A DNA stretch of 64,000 nucleotides from Sphingobacteriaceae bacterium (GTDB lineage: Bacteria; Bacteroidota; Bacteroidia; B-17B0; Aurantibacillaceae). A program made the position numbers and the translations under genes. Where the stretch lies: the NCBI GenBank assembly GCA_016709575.1, contig JADJMM010000014.1, positions 62,001 through 126,000 on the forward strand. The letters run 5' to 3'. Under the pieces are notes generated by a model. It made no database searches and was not told the DNA's origin. It saw only the letters and a list, made by a program, of their open reading frames with translations. Shown here one piece after another: positions 9,342-19,313 of the stretch (the stretch's first letter is position 1; each line of letters starts with the position of its first letter).

Positions 9342-9686
9342 ATGCCAAGAAACGTCAACCACAAAGCCAGTAGGGCTCGCAGAAAAAAAATCCTCAACCT
9401 AACCAAAGGTTATTGGGGTGCAAGAGGTAATGTATGGACCATTGCTAAAAATACATTAGAAAAAGGTTTACAGTATGCTTACCGTGACCGTAAAAACAAA
9501 AAACGCACAATGCGTGGTCTTTGGATCCAGCGTATCAATGCAGGTGTTCGCGAACACGGCATGAGCTACTCTGAGTTCATCGGTAAATTAAACTCTAAAG
9601 GATTAAAGTTAAACCGTAAAGTATTAGCGGATTTAGCAATGAATCACCCTGAAGCGTTTAAAGCTGTAGTAAACTCTTTAAAATAG
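9342..9686 (+). CDS. rplT: 50S ribosomal protein bL20
   Basis: A 114-residue intact protein with the long basic N-terminal extension MPRNVNHKASRARRKKILNL, then GYWGARGNVWTIAKNTLEKG and the C-terminal LNRKVLADLAMNHPEAF. It binds 23S rRNA early in 50S assembly and in other bacteria represses its own operon. The ATG at 9342 gives the family start; 12 codons upstream in frame are not conserved. It closes the thrS operon and is followed directly by a terminator. Confidence 0.97.
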   Translation: MPRNVNHKASRARRKKILNLTKGYWGARGNVWTIAKNTLEKGLQYAYRDRKNKKRTMRGLWIQRINAGVREHGMSYSEFIGKLNSKGLKLNRKVLADLAMNHPEAFKAVVNSLK

Positions 9687-9706
9687 ATTATATCTAAATT
9701 AAATTT

Positions 9707-9737
9707 AGCCCTGAAGTAAATCGCTTCGGGGCTTTTT
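9707..9737 (+). terminator. Terminator of the thrS-infC-rpmI-rplT operon
   Basis: AGCCCTGAAG and CTTCGGGGCT arms (one wobble pair) followed by TTTTT, 20 bases after the rplT stop. Confidence 0.85.
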
Positions 9738-9769
9738 ATTTTCAAAAATAATAGCCATATTTGATATAT

Positions 9770-10636
9770 ATGAAGAATAACTTACTAACGATTGCTGCAC
9801 TGGTTCTTTTAGCATCATGCGGCAATAACGAATCAGCCGATTCAGAAAAAGCCATCCCAACAGATTCAGTAGCCACAACCGCAGATACTAATGTAGTAGC
9901 CGACGATGGTGATGAGGTTGCTTTACCAAGTTCAATGCGTATTGCCAGCATTTTTAAACGCTCAGGCTTAAAGTTTATCGAAACTAATTTAAACCCTTTA
10001 GATAACGCTAAGAATTATAAAACGAGCTATATAAAGGCCTTAAACCTTGGAGTGTATTCAGCCGACATGGCGTATTGTTTATTAAACAAGCAATATGCTT
10101 TAAGTAAAAATTACTTAAAAGGAAGTAAAGATATTGGTGGTGAATTAGGATTGAACAGCGCCTTCGAAGCTAATAATTTAGCCAAGCGTTTCGAGAACAA
10201 TATGAATTTAGGAAAGGATGATTCTTTACTAAGTATTATTTCTGATTTACAGTTAGAGACGGATGTTGTTTTAGAAAAAGGTAATCAGCAACATATTTCT
10301 ACTATCATTTTTGCAGGAGCATGGGTTGAAACTTTATACTCTGCGTCACAAGTTTATAAAAGTGGCGAACAAGCTATTATCCCGGCTATAATAGAGCAAG
10401 TAAGTTTAGTAGATAATATTTTAGCCGTGTTAGAAAAACAAAAAGCTAACGATAGCAGTATACCTTCACTAATTGAAAGTTTAACGGCTATTAAAACGGA
10501 GTTTAATAATATCAGCGCTTTAAAGGACAAAGATTTGGATGAGGTGGATTACACTAAAACCACTTTTAATAAAGACGAAATAAATAAGCTTTGCGAAAAA
10601 ATTATTGCAACACGTACTGTAATTGTAAAAGGTTAA
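9770..10636 (+). CDS. Lipoprotein of unknown function
   Basis: A 288-residue protein with a lipoprotein signal peptide: MKNNLLTIAALVLLASCGNN, lipobox LASC, Cys at 17. An acidic Ser/Asp/Thr-rich linker follows (about residues 18-48) and then a largely helical domain. Repeated Leu/Asn-rich helices such as NAKNYKTSYIKALNLGVYSADMAYC and FAGAWVETLYSASQV suggest a helical bundle. The start was set at the ATG next to the signal peptide. It is probably anchored in the outer or inner membrane. A second exported protein begins ten bases downstream, so the two probably share a transcript. I do not recognise the family. Confidence 0.75.
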   Translation: MKNNLLTIAALVLLASCGNNESADSEKAIPTDSVATTADTNVVADDGDEVALPSSMRIASIFKRSGLKFIETNLNPLDNAKNYKTSYIKALNLGVYSADMAYCLLNKQYALSKNYLKGSKDIGGELGLNSAFEANNLAKRFENNMNLGKDDSLLSIISDLQLETDVVLEKGNQQHISTIIFAGAWVETLYSASQVYKSGEQAIIPAIIEQVSLVDNILAVLEKQKANDSSIPSLIESLTAIKTEFNNISALKDKDLDEVDYTKTTFNKDEINKLCEKIIATRTVIVKG

Positions 10637-10646
10637 ACCAAAACGT

Positions 10647-11099
10647 ATGAAAAACTTTAAACTATATTCAATATTATTGGCTTCGGTATTTATGTTTTCC
10701 TTTTTTCAGGAAACACCTGTTGAATGCGATCCGAAAGGCTTAAAAGATAAAGCGAAAGATAAATTAGATCCGTATCAATACGATACCGGAAAAATTACGC
10801 GCCTAAAGCACACAACAAAAGATCAGGTGAAGGAAGTAGAGATCCCAATGTTTATTGGTGAAAAATACAAACTTGCTTTTAATCTTGAAGCTTTAAAGAA
10901 AACACTTGAAGTAAGTATTTATAACAAGGATAAAGACAGCAAAAACAGAAAATTATTATATACTAACAAGGATAAATTCGAAAAAGAATTTTCAGTTGAG
11001 TTTAGCCGTATGCGCCACGTATTTGTTGATTACACAATTCCAGCCGGTACAAATGGTGAGGATATTGGTTGCGCTGTTTTTGTTTTAGGATTTAAGTAA
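10647..11099 (+). CDS. Small exported protein, unknown function
   Basis: 150 residues with a hydrophobic leader (residues 1-20) and a charged mature part rich in Lys and Asp. Segments such as RLKHTTKDQVKEVEIPMFIGEKYKLAFNL and FVDYTIPAGTNGEDIGCAVF look like a compact beta-rich fold. The two mature Cys residues (in VECDPKG and IGCAVF) could form a disulfide. It follows the lipoprotein gene by ten bases and ends against the convergent phosphatase gene with no gap, so the two transcription units abut at 11099/11100. No family is recognised. Confidence 0.6.
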   Translation: MKNFKLYSILLASVFMFSFFQETPVECDPKGLKDKAKDKLDPYQYDTGKITRLKHTTKDQVKEVEIPMFIGEKYKLAFNLEALKKTLEVSIYNKDKDSKNRKLLYTNKDKFEKEFSVEFSRMRHVFVDYTIPAGTNGEDIGCAVFVLGFK

Positions 11100-14000
11100 T
11101 TAAAGCTTTATTCCAATCACAAGTAAATCATCTACCTGCTCGTAGCCGTTCATCCAAGTATTAATATTGGAGGTTATTTCTTTTTCTTGTTCCGTAATTG
11201 ACAAGTGTGCGTTTCCAACAATAAAATTTTTAAAGTTCTTGCTCATGTATTTTTTTCCGTGAGCTCCGCCAAATTGGTCAGGATACCCGTCGGTACTTAA
11301 AAATAAAATGTCGCCTTTGTTTAGCTGTAAAGTATTTAAATCGTACTTAAAATTAAACTCTGTAAAGCTGGCAATACTGGCTTTTGTAGGTTTAATTTCT
11401 TTCAGAGTTTTGGTTTTATTATCAATAACCCATAGGTGACGGTTAGCCCCTGCGAATAAAACCTCACGGGTTTTTAAATTCACTTTCAGTAAACAAATTT
11501 CCATCCCGTCTTTGCTCTTGCCTTCGTTTTGCTGACGTAAGCTTTCTTTGATGCTGTTATTTGCTTTGAATAAAATTTCGTTAGGCATGGTAGTCTCCCG
11601 AGCTGCATCGTGTAATTTGTCGGAACAAATCATACTCATAAATCCTCCCGGTACACCGTGGCCTGTACAATCAGCACCAGCAATCAAAAATTCGTCTTTA
11701 TTAATTTGTTTAAACCAGTAAAAATCGCCGCTTACAATATCTTTTGGTTGGAAGAAGATAAATAAATCACTCCAAACTTTTTTAATTTCATTTATGCTTG
11801 GTAAAATTGAATCCTGAATTCCTTTCGCATAGTTGATACTATCAGTAATTTCCTGATTTTTATGTTCAATTTCCAATTTCTGTTTATTTATTTCTTTTGT
11901 ACGTTCAGTGATAATTTTTTCCAAACGTAAATTTTGTTCAATTAAACGTTTCGAATTTAATTTGATGATAAAATAAACCAATACTAAAATTAAGAAGACG
12001 TAAATACAATAGGCCCAAATCGTGCGATACCACGGTGGGAGAATAGAAAAGGTAATTTTTATTTCCTGACCTTCAATTCCTAAAATATTTTTTGATTTCA
12101 CATAGAACACATAATCTCCTTCATATAGATGATCGAACCGAATGATTTTGTTGCTACTATAGGATGAATATGAGGTATCACGACCTTTTAAATAGTAAGC
12201 AAAAAGCAATTCGCTTTTATCTAAATAGTCAGAAGCTCCTAAGCGTATTTCAATCGAATTGTTATGATAATTTAATTTTATTTCACTTAAAACAGAGCGG
12301 GGGTGAATATTAAAAAACAATTGAGAAGAATCACTACCAACACTAAATGTATTAATAAACGTATTTAGTCCAAAGCGTGGTGTTTTTAATCCTAAATCGT
12401 AACAGTATAATCCGTTGTTTGTACCAATGTAAACCAGAGATTCTGTAAAACAAAATGATTTAGTGTCAGACTCTTTAATCCTTGATAACTGTGTGTTTTT
12501 TATTTCAAATTTTCCGTTTTTGTTTTCTAAACACCATAACATTTCAGTTGCTCTTGGGTCTTTCTTTAGTTTTGCAGTTAGCCAAATATCTTCTCCTATA
12601 GTGATAGCCCTTGAGATAATGTAATTATTGTTGAGGTTGTTAAAACGAATATCGGCACTTACTTTTAAATGGTTGTCATTTCCAGTAATACTGTAAACGC
12701 CGTTATCGGTTGCAATAAGAACAGCGCCTTTATGGTTAAATAAATAACACTCTTCCATTCCTGGTAACCCGTCTTTTTCGGTAAGTTGTAGCAATGGTTT
12801 GGCAGTGTCAGTTTCTGCAAAAATGCCGGTAAGTAATGTTCCGAAATAAACAGTACCGTTTTCGCTCATAGCAATGGTGCGTATATCCGCAACCATTTCA
12901 ATCTCTTTCTTAATTTCTAATTTATCTCCATTTAAAATACCCTTTGAGTAGCCTGTTTCTGTTCCGATGTAAATTAAATTGTTTTGTTTGGGATGCGTAA
13001 AGATATAATGCACTGCACTTGGTGCTTCATATAGTAAATTGAATTCATTTTTCTCCAAAAAATATAACCCTGATTTTGTTCCAGCTAACAATTTACCATT
13101 GGCTTGAGCCAAACACCAACTAGCTTCAGTAATATTGGTGGGTTCAAATTTCGAAGCCGAACTGTTGTATTTAAGGATGCCCTTGTCGGTTGCGAGGTAA
13201 GAAATGCCATTGTAAAATGTACAAGCTTCAGTAGTACCAATAATGCCATCCGATTTAGTGAATTTTGTTATGGGGCTATTGAACTCAATTAAACTAATAC
13301 CTTTTGCCAGTGCTAACCAAATATGCCCTTGGTTATCATTGTAAATGTAATTTACACCATCATCTTGTAAATCTGTATTCGAATTAATGTGTTTAACAAC
13401 GTTGAAGTTCTTATCGGTAATAAGCACGCCTCCTTTTACTGAACCAAAGGCGAAATTATTTTCGCCAATATTAGATGTGCAGTATACTGTTTTTTCATTC
13501 AGCCAATTATTTATCGGAGTTTCAATTTTTTTAATGGTGGAAAGCTCGGGTAATGTTTTATTAAAATTAAATGCATAAACGGAGTGGGGTGTAATGATAA
13601 AATGACAAGAATCACCTTTTATAATTCCTCTAACAGGATTGTTATTGTCGGCAAACTGTTCTCCACCTTTTAAAAACATAAATTCATTATTGTAGGAAAG
13701 TATTTTCAGCCCTTTTCCTTTTTCTCTAAGTATAAAGTGATTATCAACTTTAAAAAAAGTATGAAATCCTTCTTCGCCGGGTAGTATGGTTTTTATGGTT
13801 TTGTAATCATAATCTAAAATGGTTTGATTACTGCAGAAGTAAATGTGTTTTTTTAAATTGATGATCGTCCAAAACTTACCAAGGTCTGATTGATTTTCTT
13901 TTGGCAGTACATTTTTTAAAGATTTAAATTTAAAACTACCATTTTTTGCGATTACGAGTTTTCCGAAATCGCCATCACCGGCAACGAAAATTTCATCGTT

Positions 14001-14255
14001 TTCATCTTTTCCTAAGGATAGGCAAATAAAAGGTAATTGTATTTTATCCCATTCGGCACCATTATTAATGAGTAAGCCGTCGTTATTGGCAACAAAAACC
14101 CGACCGTAAATATCTTGTAAAATACATCTGTTTTGGTCGGAAGCATTGTATTGGGCAGGAAGGTAGTTGTGAATAAAGTAATTTCCTTTCTGAGATAAAC
14201 CAAAAAGACTGCTGAGTAACAGCAGAGAAAACATTATTTTAACATTCAGTTTCAC
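11100..14255 (-). CDS. Membrane sensor with propeller, Y_Y_Y and SpoIIE phosphatase domains
   Basis: 1051 residues, intact. Order: signal peptide (1-22); beta-propeller repeats of the two-component-regulator type over about residues 30-630 (for example GHIWLALAKGISLIEFNSP and LVYIGTNNGLYCYDL); a Y_Y_Y domain (about 670-735, ending EGDYVFYVKSKN); one membrane helix (about 745-767); a coiled coil (770-815); and a C-terminal PP2C-type SpoIIE phosphatase with GDFYWFKQINKDEFLIAGADCTGHGVPGG-like metal-binding Asp residues and FLSTDGYPDQFGG. It should sense an outside signal and dephosphorylate a cytoplasmic Ser/Thr target, perhaps an anti-sigma antagonist. The target is not encoded nearby. Confidence 0.9.
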   Translation of the reverse strand: MKLNVKIMFSLLLLSSLFGLSQKGNYFIHNYLPAQYNASDQNRCILQDIYGRVFVANNDGLLINNGAEWDKIQLPFICLSLGKDENDEIFVAGDGDFGKLVIAKNGSFKFKSLKNVLPKENQSDLGKFWTIINLKKHIYFCSNQTILDYDYKTIKTILPGEEGFHTFFKVDNHFILREKGKGLKILSYNNEFMFLKGGEQFADNNNPVRGIIKGDSCHFIITPHSVYAFNFNKTLPELSTIKKIETPINNWLNEKTVYCTSNIGENNFAFGSVKGGVLITDKNFNVVKHINSNTDLQDDGVNYIYNDNQGHIWLALAKGISLIEFNSPITKFTKSDGIIGTTEACTFYNGISYLATDKGILKYNSSASKFEPTNITEASWCLAQANGKLLAGTKSGLYFLEKNEFNLLYEAPSAVHYIFTHPKQNNLIYIGTETGYSKGILNGDKLEIKKEIEMVADIRTIAMSENGTVYFGTLLTGIFAETDTAKPLLQLTEKDGLPGMEECYLFNHKGAVLIATDNGVYSITGNDNHLKVSADIRFNNLNNNYIISRAITIGEDIWLTAKLKKDPRATEMLWCLENKNGKFEIKNTQLSRIKESDTKSFCFTESLVYIGTNNGLYCYDLGLKTPRFGLNTFINTFSVGSDSSQLFFNIHPRSVLSEIKLNYHNNSIEIRLGASDYLDKSELLFAYYLKGRDTSYSSYSSNKIIRFDHLYEGDYVFYVKSKNILGIEGQEIKITFSILPPWYRTIWAYCIYVFLILVLVYFIIKLNSKRLIEQNLRLEKIITERTKEINKQKLEIEHKNQEITDSINYAKGIQDSILPSINEIKKVWSDLFIFFQPKDIVSGDFYWFKQINKDEFLIAGADCTGHGVPGGFMSMICSDKLHDAARETTMPNEILFKANNSIKESLRQQNEGKSKDGMEICLLKVNLKTREVLFAGANRHLWVIDNKTKTLKEIKPTKASIASFTEFNFKYDLNTLQLNKGDILFLSTDGYPDQFGGAHGKKYMSKNFKNFIVGNAHLSITEQEKEITSNINTWMNGYEQVDDLLVIGIKL

Positions 14256-14394
14256 TGTAAAACGATATAAATTTAACCGTAATTTTTAGTTTAACACATA
14301 AAATGTGATAAATGTTAATTGTTAGTTTTTTAGCTATTTCTTATTTGGTGGGAATGCTCAATTTTGTTAATTTTAGTAGTAAAATCTATATCTA

Positions 14395-16859
14395 ATGAAA
14401 AAACATTTATTTTCTTTTTTGTCAATAATTTTAGTTTCAGGGGCTTTAGCGCAATCCATTCCAAACGGAGGATTTGAAAGCTGGACGTTGAACACTTATG
14501 AAAATCCTCAGTTTTACAACACATCTAATTACCAATATAATGGTGGCAGTAATGGTTATCAAACAGGGTTAAATGCATTAAAAACCACAGATGCCTATCA
14601 TGGTAATTATGCAATTAAATTACTTACATCTTTATCAGGTACAATGTCTGTTTGGCCTATTTTGCTATAGGCGACCCTGGTAAAGTTCCGGCACAAGGCG
14701 GGATGCCATATTCCCAAAAACCATCAGGTATCAGATTTTATTATAAAAGTAATATTATTGGTAATGATACTGCATTTGTTTTGGCATCATTCAAGAAAGC
14801 GGGAACTACTCTGGGAACTTATTTTTTTAAAGTAAGTTCTTCTAAGAGTGTTTATACGTTGTTTACTTCTAGTTTGAGTCCGGCTTTAACAACTAACCCT
14901 GACAGTTTAGTAATTGCAGCAGCTTCTAGTAATGCATTCGGTAGTGGTCCTGCTAACCCTGGAAATTTTTTACAAATCGATAGTATTAGTTTTACTGGAG
15001 TTAGTTCACAACCAGCTGGAATGAACTCTAGTTTTGAAAATTGGGTTACATTTCAGGATGAAAAATTAAATGGTATTAGTACAAGTGGTTCTGTCCGTAG
15101 AACAACAGATATGTTTAATGGAAGCTATGCTGCAGAATTACAAACTACTCTTCCTTCGTTTGGGGGTGGTGGAGTGAGGAGCGCAGTTTTACAAACCGCA
15201 CAACCCACATCGAGTAGTACTGTTCGTGGTGGTCTTCCTTATTCGGCTATGAATGATACAATAAGTTTATATTATAAGTATTTACCGGCCGACCCACTTG
15301 ATTATGGAAGATTTTTCGTTTGGGTTAAAAAAGCAGGGGTTGTTATATGGCAAAATAGTGCTTCATTAACTCTTTCGGCATCCTATAAAAAAGTGAATAT
15401 TCCCTTAACTCATACTCTAACTCCTGATACCATTGGAATTAGTATTGAATCTTCTAATTATCCTTATTTAAATTCTTATGTGGGTTCAGATTTAAAGATT
15501 GATAACATGTATTTGGCTTCTCAGAAATTGCCAATATGTTCATTTGTATCGCCAACCGTTGGTTGTACAGGACAATCTATTCAATTAACCGACAATTCAG
15601 GTAATGGTGCTAATGCTTGGGGGTGGATTATGCCTGGTGGAAATCCGGGAAGTTCAACAGCACAAAATCCAACTGTGATTTATAATTCTCCGGGTACAAA
15701 AACCATTACAATGATTTCTAATAATGCGTTTGGTGCTGGAACACCAACTACAAGAACAATAAATATTTTTGCAGTTCCTAATGTTACTTCAACTTCAACA
15801 ATCACCGCATGCGGCGGCGGAAATGCTATCCTGACAGCATCTGGCGCCTCAACTTATACATGGAGTACAGGAGCAACCACATCAACAATTATAGTTACAC
15901 CAAGCGTTACAACAATTTATACTGTTGCCGGTACATCAAATGGTTGTGTGGATTATGCATTAGGTGCAGTAATAGTTCCATTAGTTCCGAAGCCTGATAT
16001 TTGTATGGTAACTGTGGATAGTTTAAATAAATTCAATGAAATCTATTGGGATAAAACAGCTTATCCAAATTTAGATTCAATGATTATTTACCGAGAAGTT
16101 ATTTCGAATACTTACAGAAGAATTGGTGCTGTTTCTAAAAATGCATTAAGTATGTGGGTAGATACTGCAAGAAGCATTGGGCCTGCAAACGGTGATCCAA
16201 ATATTTCAACTTATCGTTACAAAATTCAGGTACGTGACACTTGCGGACAATATGGGCCGAAAAGTTTATGGCATAATACTGTTTACTTTACACACAGTGC
16301 AGGTACATTCTTTTGGACCAATAATTACTTAATAGAAGGACCAACCAATCCGGTACTTACTTATAGTTTAATGGTGAATATTACACCTACTGTAGCAACT
16401 TCCACTTATTCATTGGTGGGAACAACAACCGGAAATCAAAGCACTTTAAATGATCCGTTTTATGTGTTTTATCAAAATACTGCCGACTGGAGAGTAGAGG
16501 CAGATTTAGGATATGCGTGCACAGCTACTCAAAAAACAAGTGTTACAAAATCAACTAAATCAAGAAGTAATATTCAAAATAATCGCACTGCTATAGGTAT
16601 AAATGAAATTCAATTTAAAAATAAATTCAGAGTGTATCCAAACCCATCTAGCGGAATCATCAATATAGAATCGATGGCAATGGACGAAGAAACAAACTTA
16701 ATAGTTCGTAATGTTTTAGGTCAGGAAGTTTATTCAGATAAAATAATGAAAGGAACAACTGCTAAAACTGTTAATTTAAGTGCCTTTGCAAAGGGAATTT
16801 ATTCTATGGAATTAAGCAATGGAAATAATAAAGCGATTTACAAATTAGTAACTGAATAA
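14395..16859 (+). CDS. Secreted T9SS protein with PKD domain, one frameshift
   Basis: About 820 residues when read across a frameshift near 14650-14670, where the two reading frames overlap. It has a signal peptide (MKKHLFSFLSIILVSGALAQ), then two similar jelly-roll-like modules beginning with GGFESW and SSFENW (residues about 21-200 and 210-375), each resembling a carbohydrate-binding fold. A PKD domain follows (about 385-450: CTGQSIQLTDNSGNG ... GTKTITMISNN), then a Thr/Ser-rich Ig-like stretch, and finally a T9SS sorting domain (YPNPSSGIINIES ... GIYSMELSNGNNKAIYKL). It is probably a surface adhesin or binding protein. Confidence 0.88.
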
Positions 16860-16877
16860 TGTAGGTTTCAAAAATTG

Positions 16878-16908
16878 AAAAGCCTGAAGTTTTTTACTTC
16901 AGGCTTTT
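16878..16908. terminator. Bidirectional terminator
   Basis: AAAAGCCTGAAGT and ACTTCAGGCTTTT form a perfect 13-base stem with a TTTTT loop. It lies between the convergent T9SS gene and hpf and has T-runs in both directions. Confidence 0.85.
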
Positions 16909-16926
16909 TTTATATGATAAGAACAA

Positions 16927-17226
16927 CTATTTAATCAAATGTTTTTCCTTATGTTTAATAATCTGAGTTTTTAAAGCGTCACATGCTGTATCCACAGCTT
17001 CTTCAAAAGTAGAGCATTGCTTTTTCGCAAATAACTCTTGTCCTGCCGTATTTAGTTTTATCTCTGCTATTTTGTTATGGTTATCATCACCTTTCTCTAC
17101 TTTTAAAATAACATTACTACTAATAATAGCTTCATGAAAGGTTTTTAGCTTACCCACTTTTTCTTCAATGTGTGCAATTAATTTTTTGTCTGCATCAAAA
17201 TGTACCGACTGGATGTTTGTTTTCAT
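16927..17226 (-). CDS. hpf: Ribosome hibernation promoting factor, short form
   Basis: A 99-residue protein of the HPF/RaiA (YfiA) family, which binds the decoding centre of idle ribosomes. The fold is visible in MKTNIQSVHFDADKKLIAHI, a central VILKVEKGDD.NKIAEIKLN strand pair and the terminal helix FEEAVDTACDALKTQI. It lacks the long-form dimerisation domain. A clear Shine-Dalgarno (GAGGAGG) lies eight bases before the ATG, unusual in this window. It is the third gene of an rpsU-xerC-hpf cluster, an order common in Bacteroidota. Confidence 0.93.
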   Translation of the reverse strand: MKTNIQSVHFDADKKLIAHIEEKVGKLKTFHEAIISSNVILKVEKGDDNHNKIAEIKLNTAGQELFAKKQCSTFEEAVDTACDALKTQIIKHKEKHLIK

Positions 17227-17255
17227 AACGTTTCCTCCTCTTTATTGGTTATTAG

Positions 17256-18149
17256 TTACTCACCCGAACGCGGATGAGATTGTTTGTATGTTTTTTTTAA
17301 TTTTTCTATGGTATTGTGCGTATAAATTTGTGTGGCCGATAAATTAGCGTGACCCAATAATTCTTTCACAGCATTAATATCAGCGCCATTGTTTAATAAA
17401 TGCGTTGCAAATGTGTGTCGTAAAACGTGTGGACTTTTTTTACCGAGCGTGGTAATTTGAGAAAGATACTTCTTCACTAATTTATAAACCTCTGCCTCTT
17501 TCAATTCTTTGTCTTTTGGGGATACGAATAAATTAGGGCTTACTAATCCCATGCTCTTTTTTACTTCAAAATAAGCCTCCAGGTTGCGTTTTAAGTCTAA
17601 AGAAATAGGAATAATTCGTTCTTTATTTCGCTTACCTAACACCTTTATGCTAAGGTTATACAAATCAATACCTTGCTCGTTAAGATTAATTAACTCAATT
17701 CTTCTTAATCCGGTTTGGTAGAGGATGTCTAAAAGCAATTTATCGCGCATCCCAATAAAGCCTTCTTCAAAAACCACCTCACTAAATAATTGTTCCATAT
17801 TAAGTTCATCCACAAACACCGGTAATTTTTTGGGTGTTTTTGGTGAGACTATTTTTTGGAGAGGATTGGTTTTAATTAAATTGTTTTTGAGGAGGTATTT
17901 GTAAAACGATTTTAGACTCGAAAGTTTTCTATTCACACTTCTTGCCGCAACCCCTGTATCTAACAATTGTGCCACCCAACTACGGATAATAAGATGGTTA
18001 ACGTTTAATAAATCAGAATCGGATAACTCTTGTTTAACGAACTCCTGAAATTGTGATAAATCGGTTTGGTAAGATAGGGCAGTGTGCTTGGATAGCTTTT
18101 TTTCGTGGCTGATATAATCAATGAAGTTATTGAGATGTTCTACAGCCAT
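17256..18149 (-). CDS. xerC: Tyrosine recombinase XerC/XerD
   Basis: 297 residues. The SAM-like N-terminal domain (FIDYISHEKKLSKHTALSYQ) spans 1-95. The catalytic domain contains the first Arg in YQTGLRRIELINL, the active-site Lys near IKVLGKRNKERIIPI, HxLRH in SPHVLRHTFATHLL, a second His in ELLGHANLSATQIYTH and the nucleophilic Tyr in that last motif. It should resolve chromosome dimers at dif; XerC and XerD cannot be told apart here. A strong hairpin with a T-run lies only a few bases before its ATG, so expression may depend on readthrough from rpsU. Confidence 0.93.
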   Translation of the reverse strand: MAVEHLNNFIDYISHEKKLSKHTALSYQTDLSQFQEFVKQELSDSDLLNVNHLIIRSWVAQLLDTGVAARSVNRKLSSLKSFYKYLLKNNLIKTNPLQKIVSPKTPKKLPVFVDELNMEQLFSEVVFEEGFIGMRDKLLLDILYQTGLRRIELINLNEQGIDLYNLSIKVLGKRNKERIIPISLDLKRNLEAYFEVKKSMGLVSPNLFVSPKDKELKEAEVYKLVKKYLSQITTLGKKSPHVLRHTFATHLLNNGADINAVKELLGHANLSATQIYTHNTIEKLKKTYKQSHPRSGE

Positions 18150-18150
18150 A

Positions 18151-18195
18151 AAATAAAAATTCCTGAATCGAAATTAGCTATTTCAATTCAGGAAT
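18151..18195 (-). terminator. Hairpin and T-run between rpsU and xerC
   Basis: Arms at 18159-18173 and 18181-18195 pair over 15 bases (one G-U) around a six-base loop. On the minus strand TTTTTATTTT follows and the xerC ATG comes directly after. It is a classic intrinsic terminator for rpsU, placed where xerC's leader would be. Confidence 0.75.
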
Positions 18196-18242
18196 ACAAC
18201 TTGTCACGCCTAAGCGTAATATGATTAAAAACAGTCTTAAGA

Positions 18243-18440
18243 CTATTTTTCGATTTCGCCTTTTTGTAATTTTTGCTTGTAAACCGCTTTAATGATTTCT
18301 TCACGGCGACGAACAGAAGGTTTTGTAAATTGTTTACGAGCGCGTAATTGTTTTACAACACCGGTTTTTTCAAACTTCTTCTTAAACTTTTTTAAGGCTT
18401 TCTCAATTGTATCGCCTTCTTTAACTTGAACTATTAACAT
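18243..18440 (-). CDS. rpsU: 30S ribosomal protein bS21
   Basis: A 65-residue intact bS21: MLIVQVKEGDTIEKALKKFK, then FEKTGVVKQLRARKQFTKPS and RRREEIIKAVYKQKLQKG. Tyr54 (in KAVYKQ) matches the position known in Flavobacterium bS21 to contact the 3' end of 16S rRNA, where bS21, bS18 and bS6 hide the anti-Shine-Dalgarno. The upstream region has only a weak purine stretch (AGAAAGA). It is first in the rpsU-xerC-hpf cluster and followed by a strong hairpin. Confidence 0.95.
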   Translation of the reverse strand: MLIVQVKEGDTIEKALKKFKKKFEKTGVVKQLRARKQFTKPSVRRREEIIKAVYKQKLQKGEIEK

Positions 18441-18576
18441 TATCTTTCTATTTAAATTTAGGAACGCAAATATATTAAATATTCTTTACCCACACAATTT
18501 TAAATTCTTACCCCTCAAGAGGTTAGATACTTTAATCAGACTCTATAAATAATTGAAAATCAGTTATTTATGATTA

Positions 18577-19290
18577 TTAGAAATTTGGCTTCAGTAAGTA
18601 TTTACTATAGAAATCCACAATATGTTTCACAGCTTCATCGGCTGTATCCACAATAGTTAGTAAATCCAAATCATCCGGATTAATATTATGTTCTTGTTCT
18701 AACATACTCTCTTTAATCCATTGTATTAAGCCTGCCCAATATGTTTTTCCTACCAATACAACAGGAAAAGAAGCAATTTTATGAGTTTGAACTAAGGTTA
18801 ATGATTCAAACAGTTCATCAATAGTTCCAAATCCGCCCGGCATACCAATAAACCCTTGCGAATATTTTAAGAAGATTGTTTTACGTACAAAGAAATAATG
18901 AAAATCAATACTCTTATCTCTATCAATAAAATCATTCGGCTTTTGCTCAAATGGTAATTCAATGTTTAGTCCTACCGATTTCCCTTTACCACGCATGGCA
19001 CCTTTATTGGCGGCTTCCATAATACCCGGACCACCTCCTGTAATAACGCCATAACCTTCTTGCGTAAGTTTAAAAGCAATTTCTTCAGCTAATAAATAAT
19101 ATTTGTTATCAGGTTTTGTGCGCGCGCTTCCGAATATAGAAACGCATGGACCAATCTTACTCATCTTGTCAAAGCCCTCAACAAACTCGCTCATTATTTT
19201 AAAAATTTGCCAGCTGTCGCTCGCTTTAATATCGTTCCAGTCTTTTTCTGCAAAGGCTTTACGTATTTTGTCTTCTGAATGATCTGTCAT
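18577..19290 (-). CDS. LOG-family phosphoribohydrolase (TIGR00730 type)
   Basis: 237 residues with the LOG signature: GPCVSIFGSART, then GYGVITGGGPGIMEAANKGA (PGGxGTxxE family nucleotide site) and IGMPGGFGTIDELFESLTLVQT. These enzymes cleave nucleoside 5'-monophosphates to a free base and ribose 5-phosphate; bacterial members are often misannotated as lysine decarboxylases. The N-terminal 40 residues are a family-typical helical extension. A near-consensus -7 element (TACCTTTA, 19303 to 19296) ends five bases before the ATG, suggesting a near-leaderless transcript. Confidence 0.9.
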   Translation of the reverse strand: MTDHSEDKIRKAFAEKDWNDIKASDSWQIFKIMSEFVEGFDKMSKIGPCVSIFGSARTKPDNKYYLLAEEIAFKLTQEGYGVITGGGPGIMEAANKGAMRGKGKSVGLNIELPFEQKPNDFIDRDKSIDFHYFFVRKTIFLKYSQGFIGMPGGFGTIDELFESLTLVQTHKIASFPVVLVGKTYWAGLIQWIKESMLEQEHNINPDDLDLLTIVDTADEAVKHIVDFYSKYLLKPNF

Positions 19291-19313
19291 AATTCTAAAG
19301 GTAAAAACTATTT

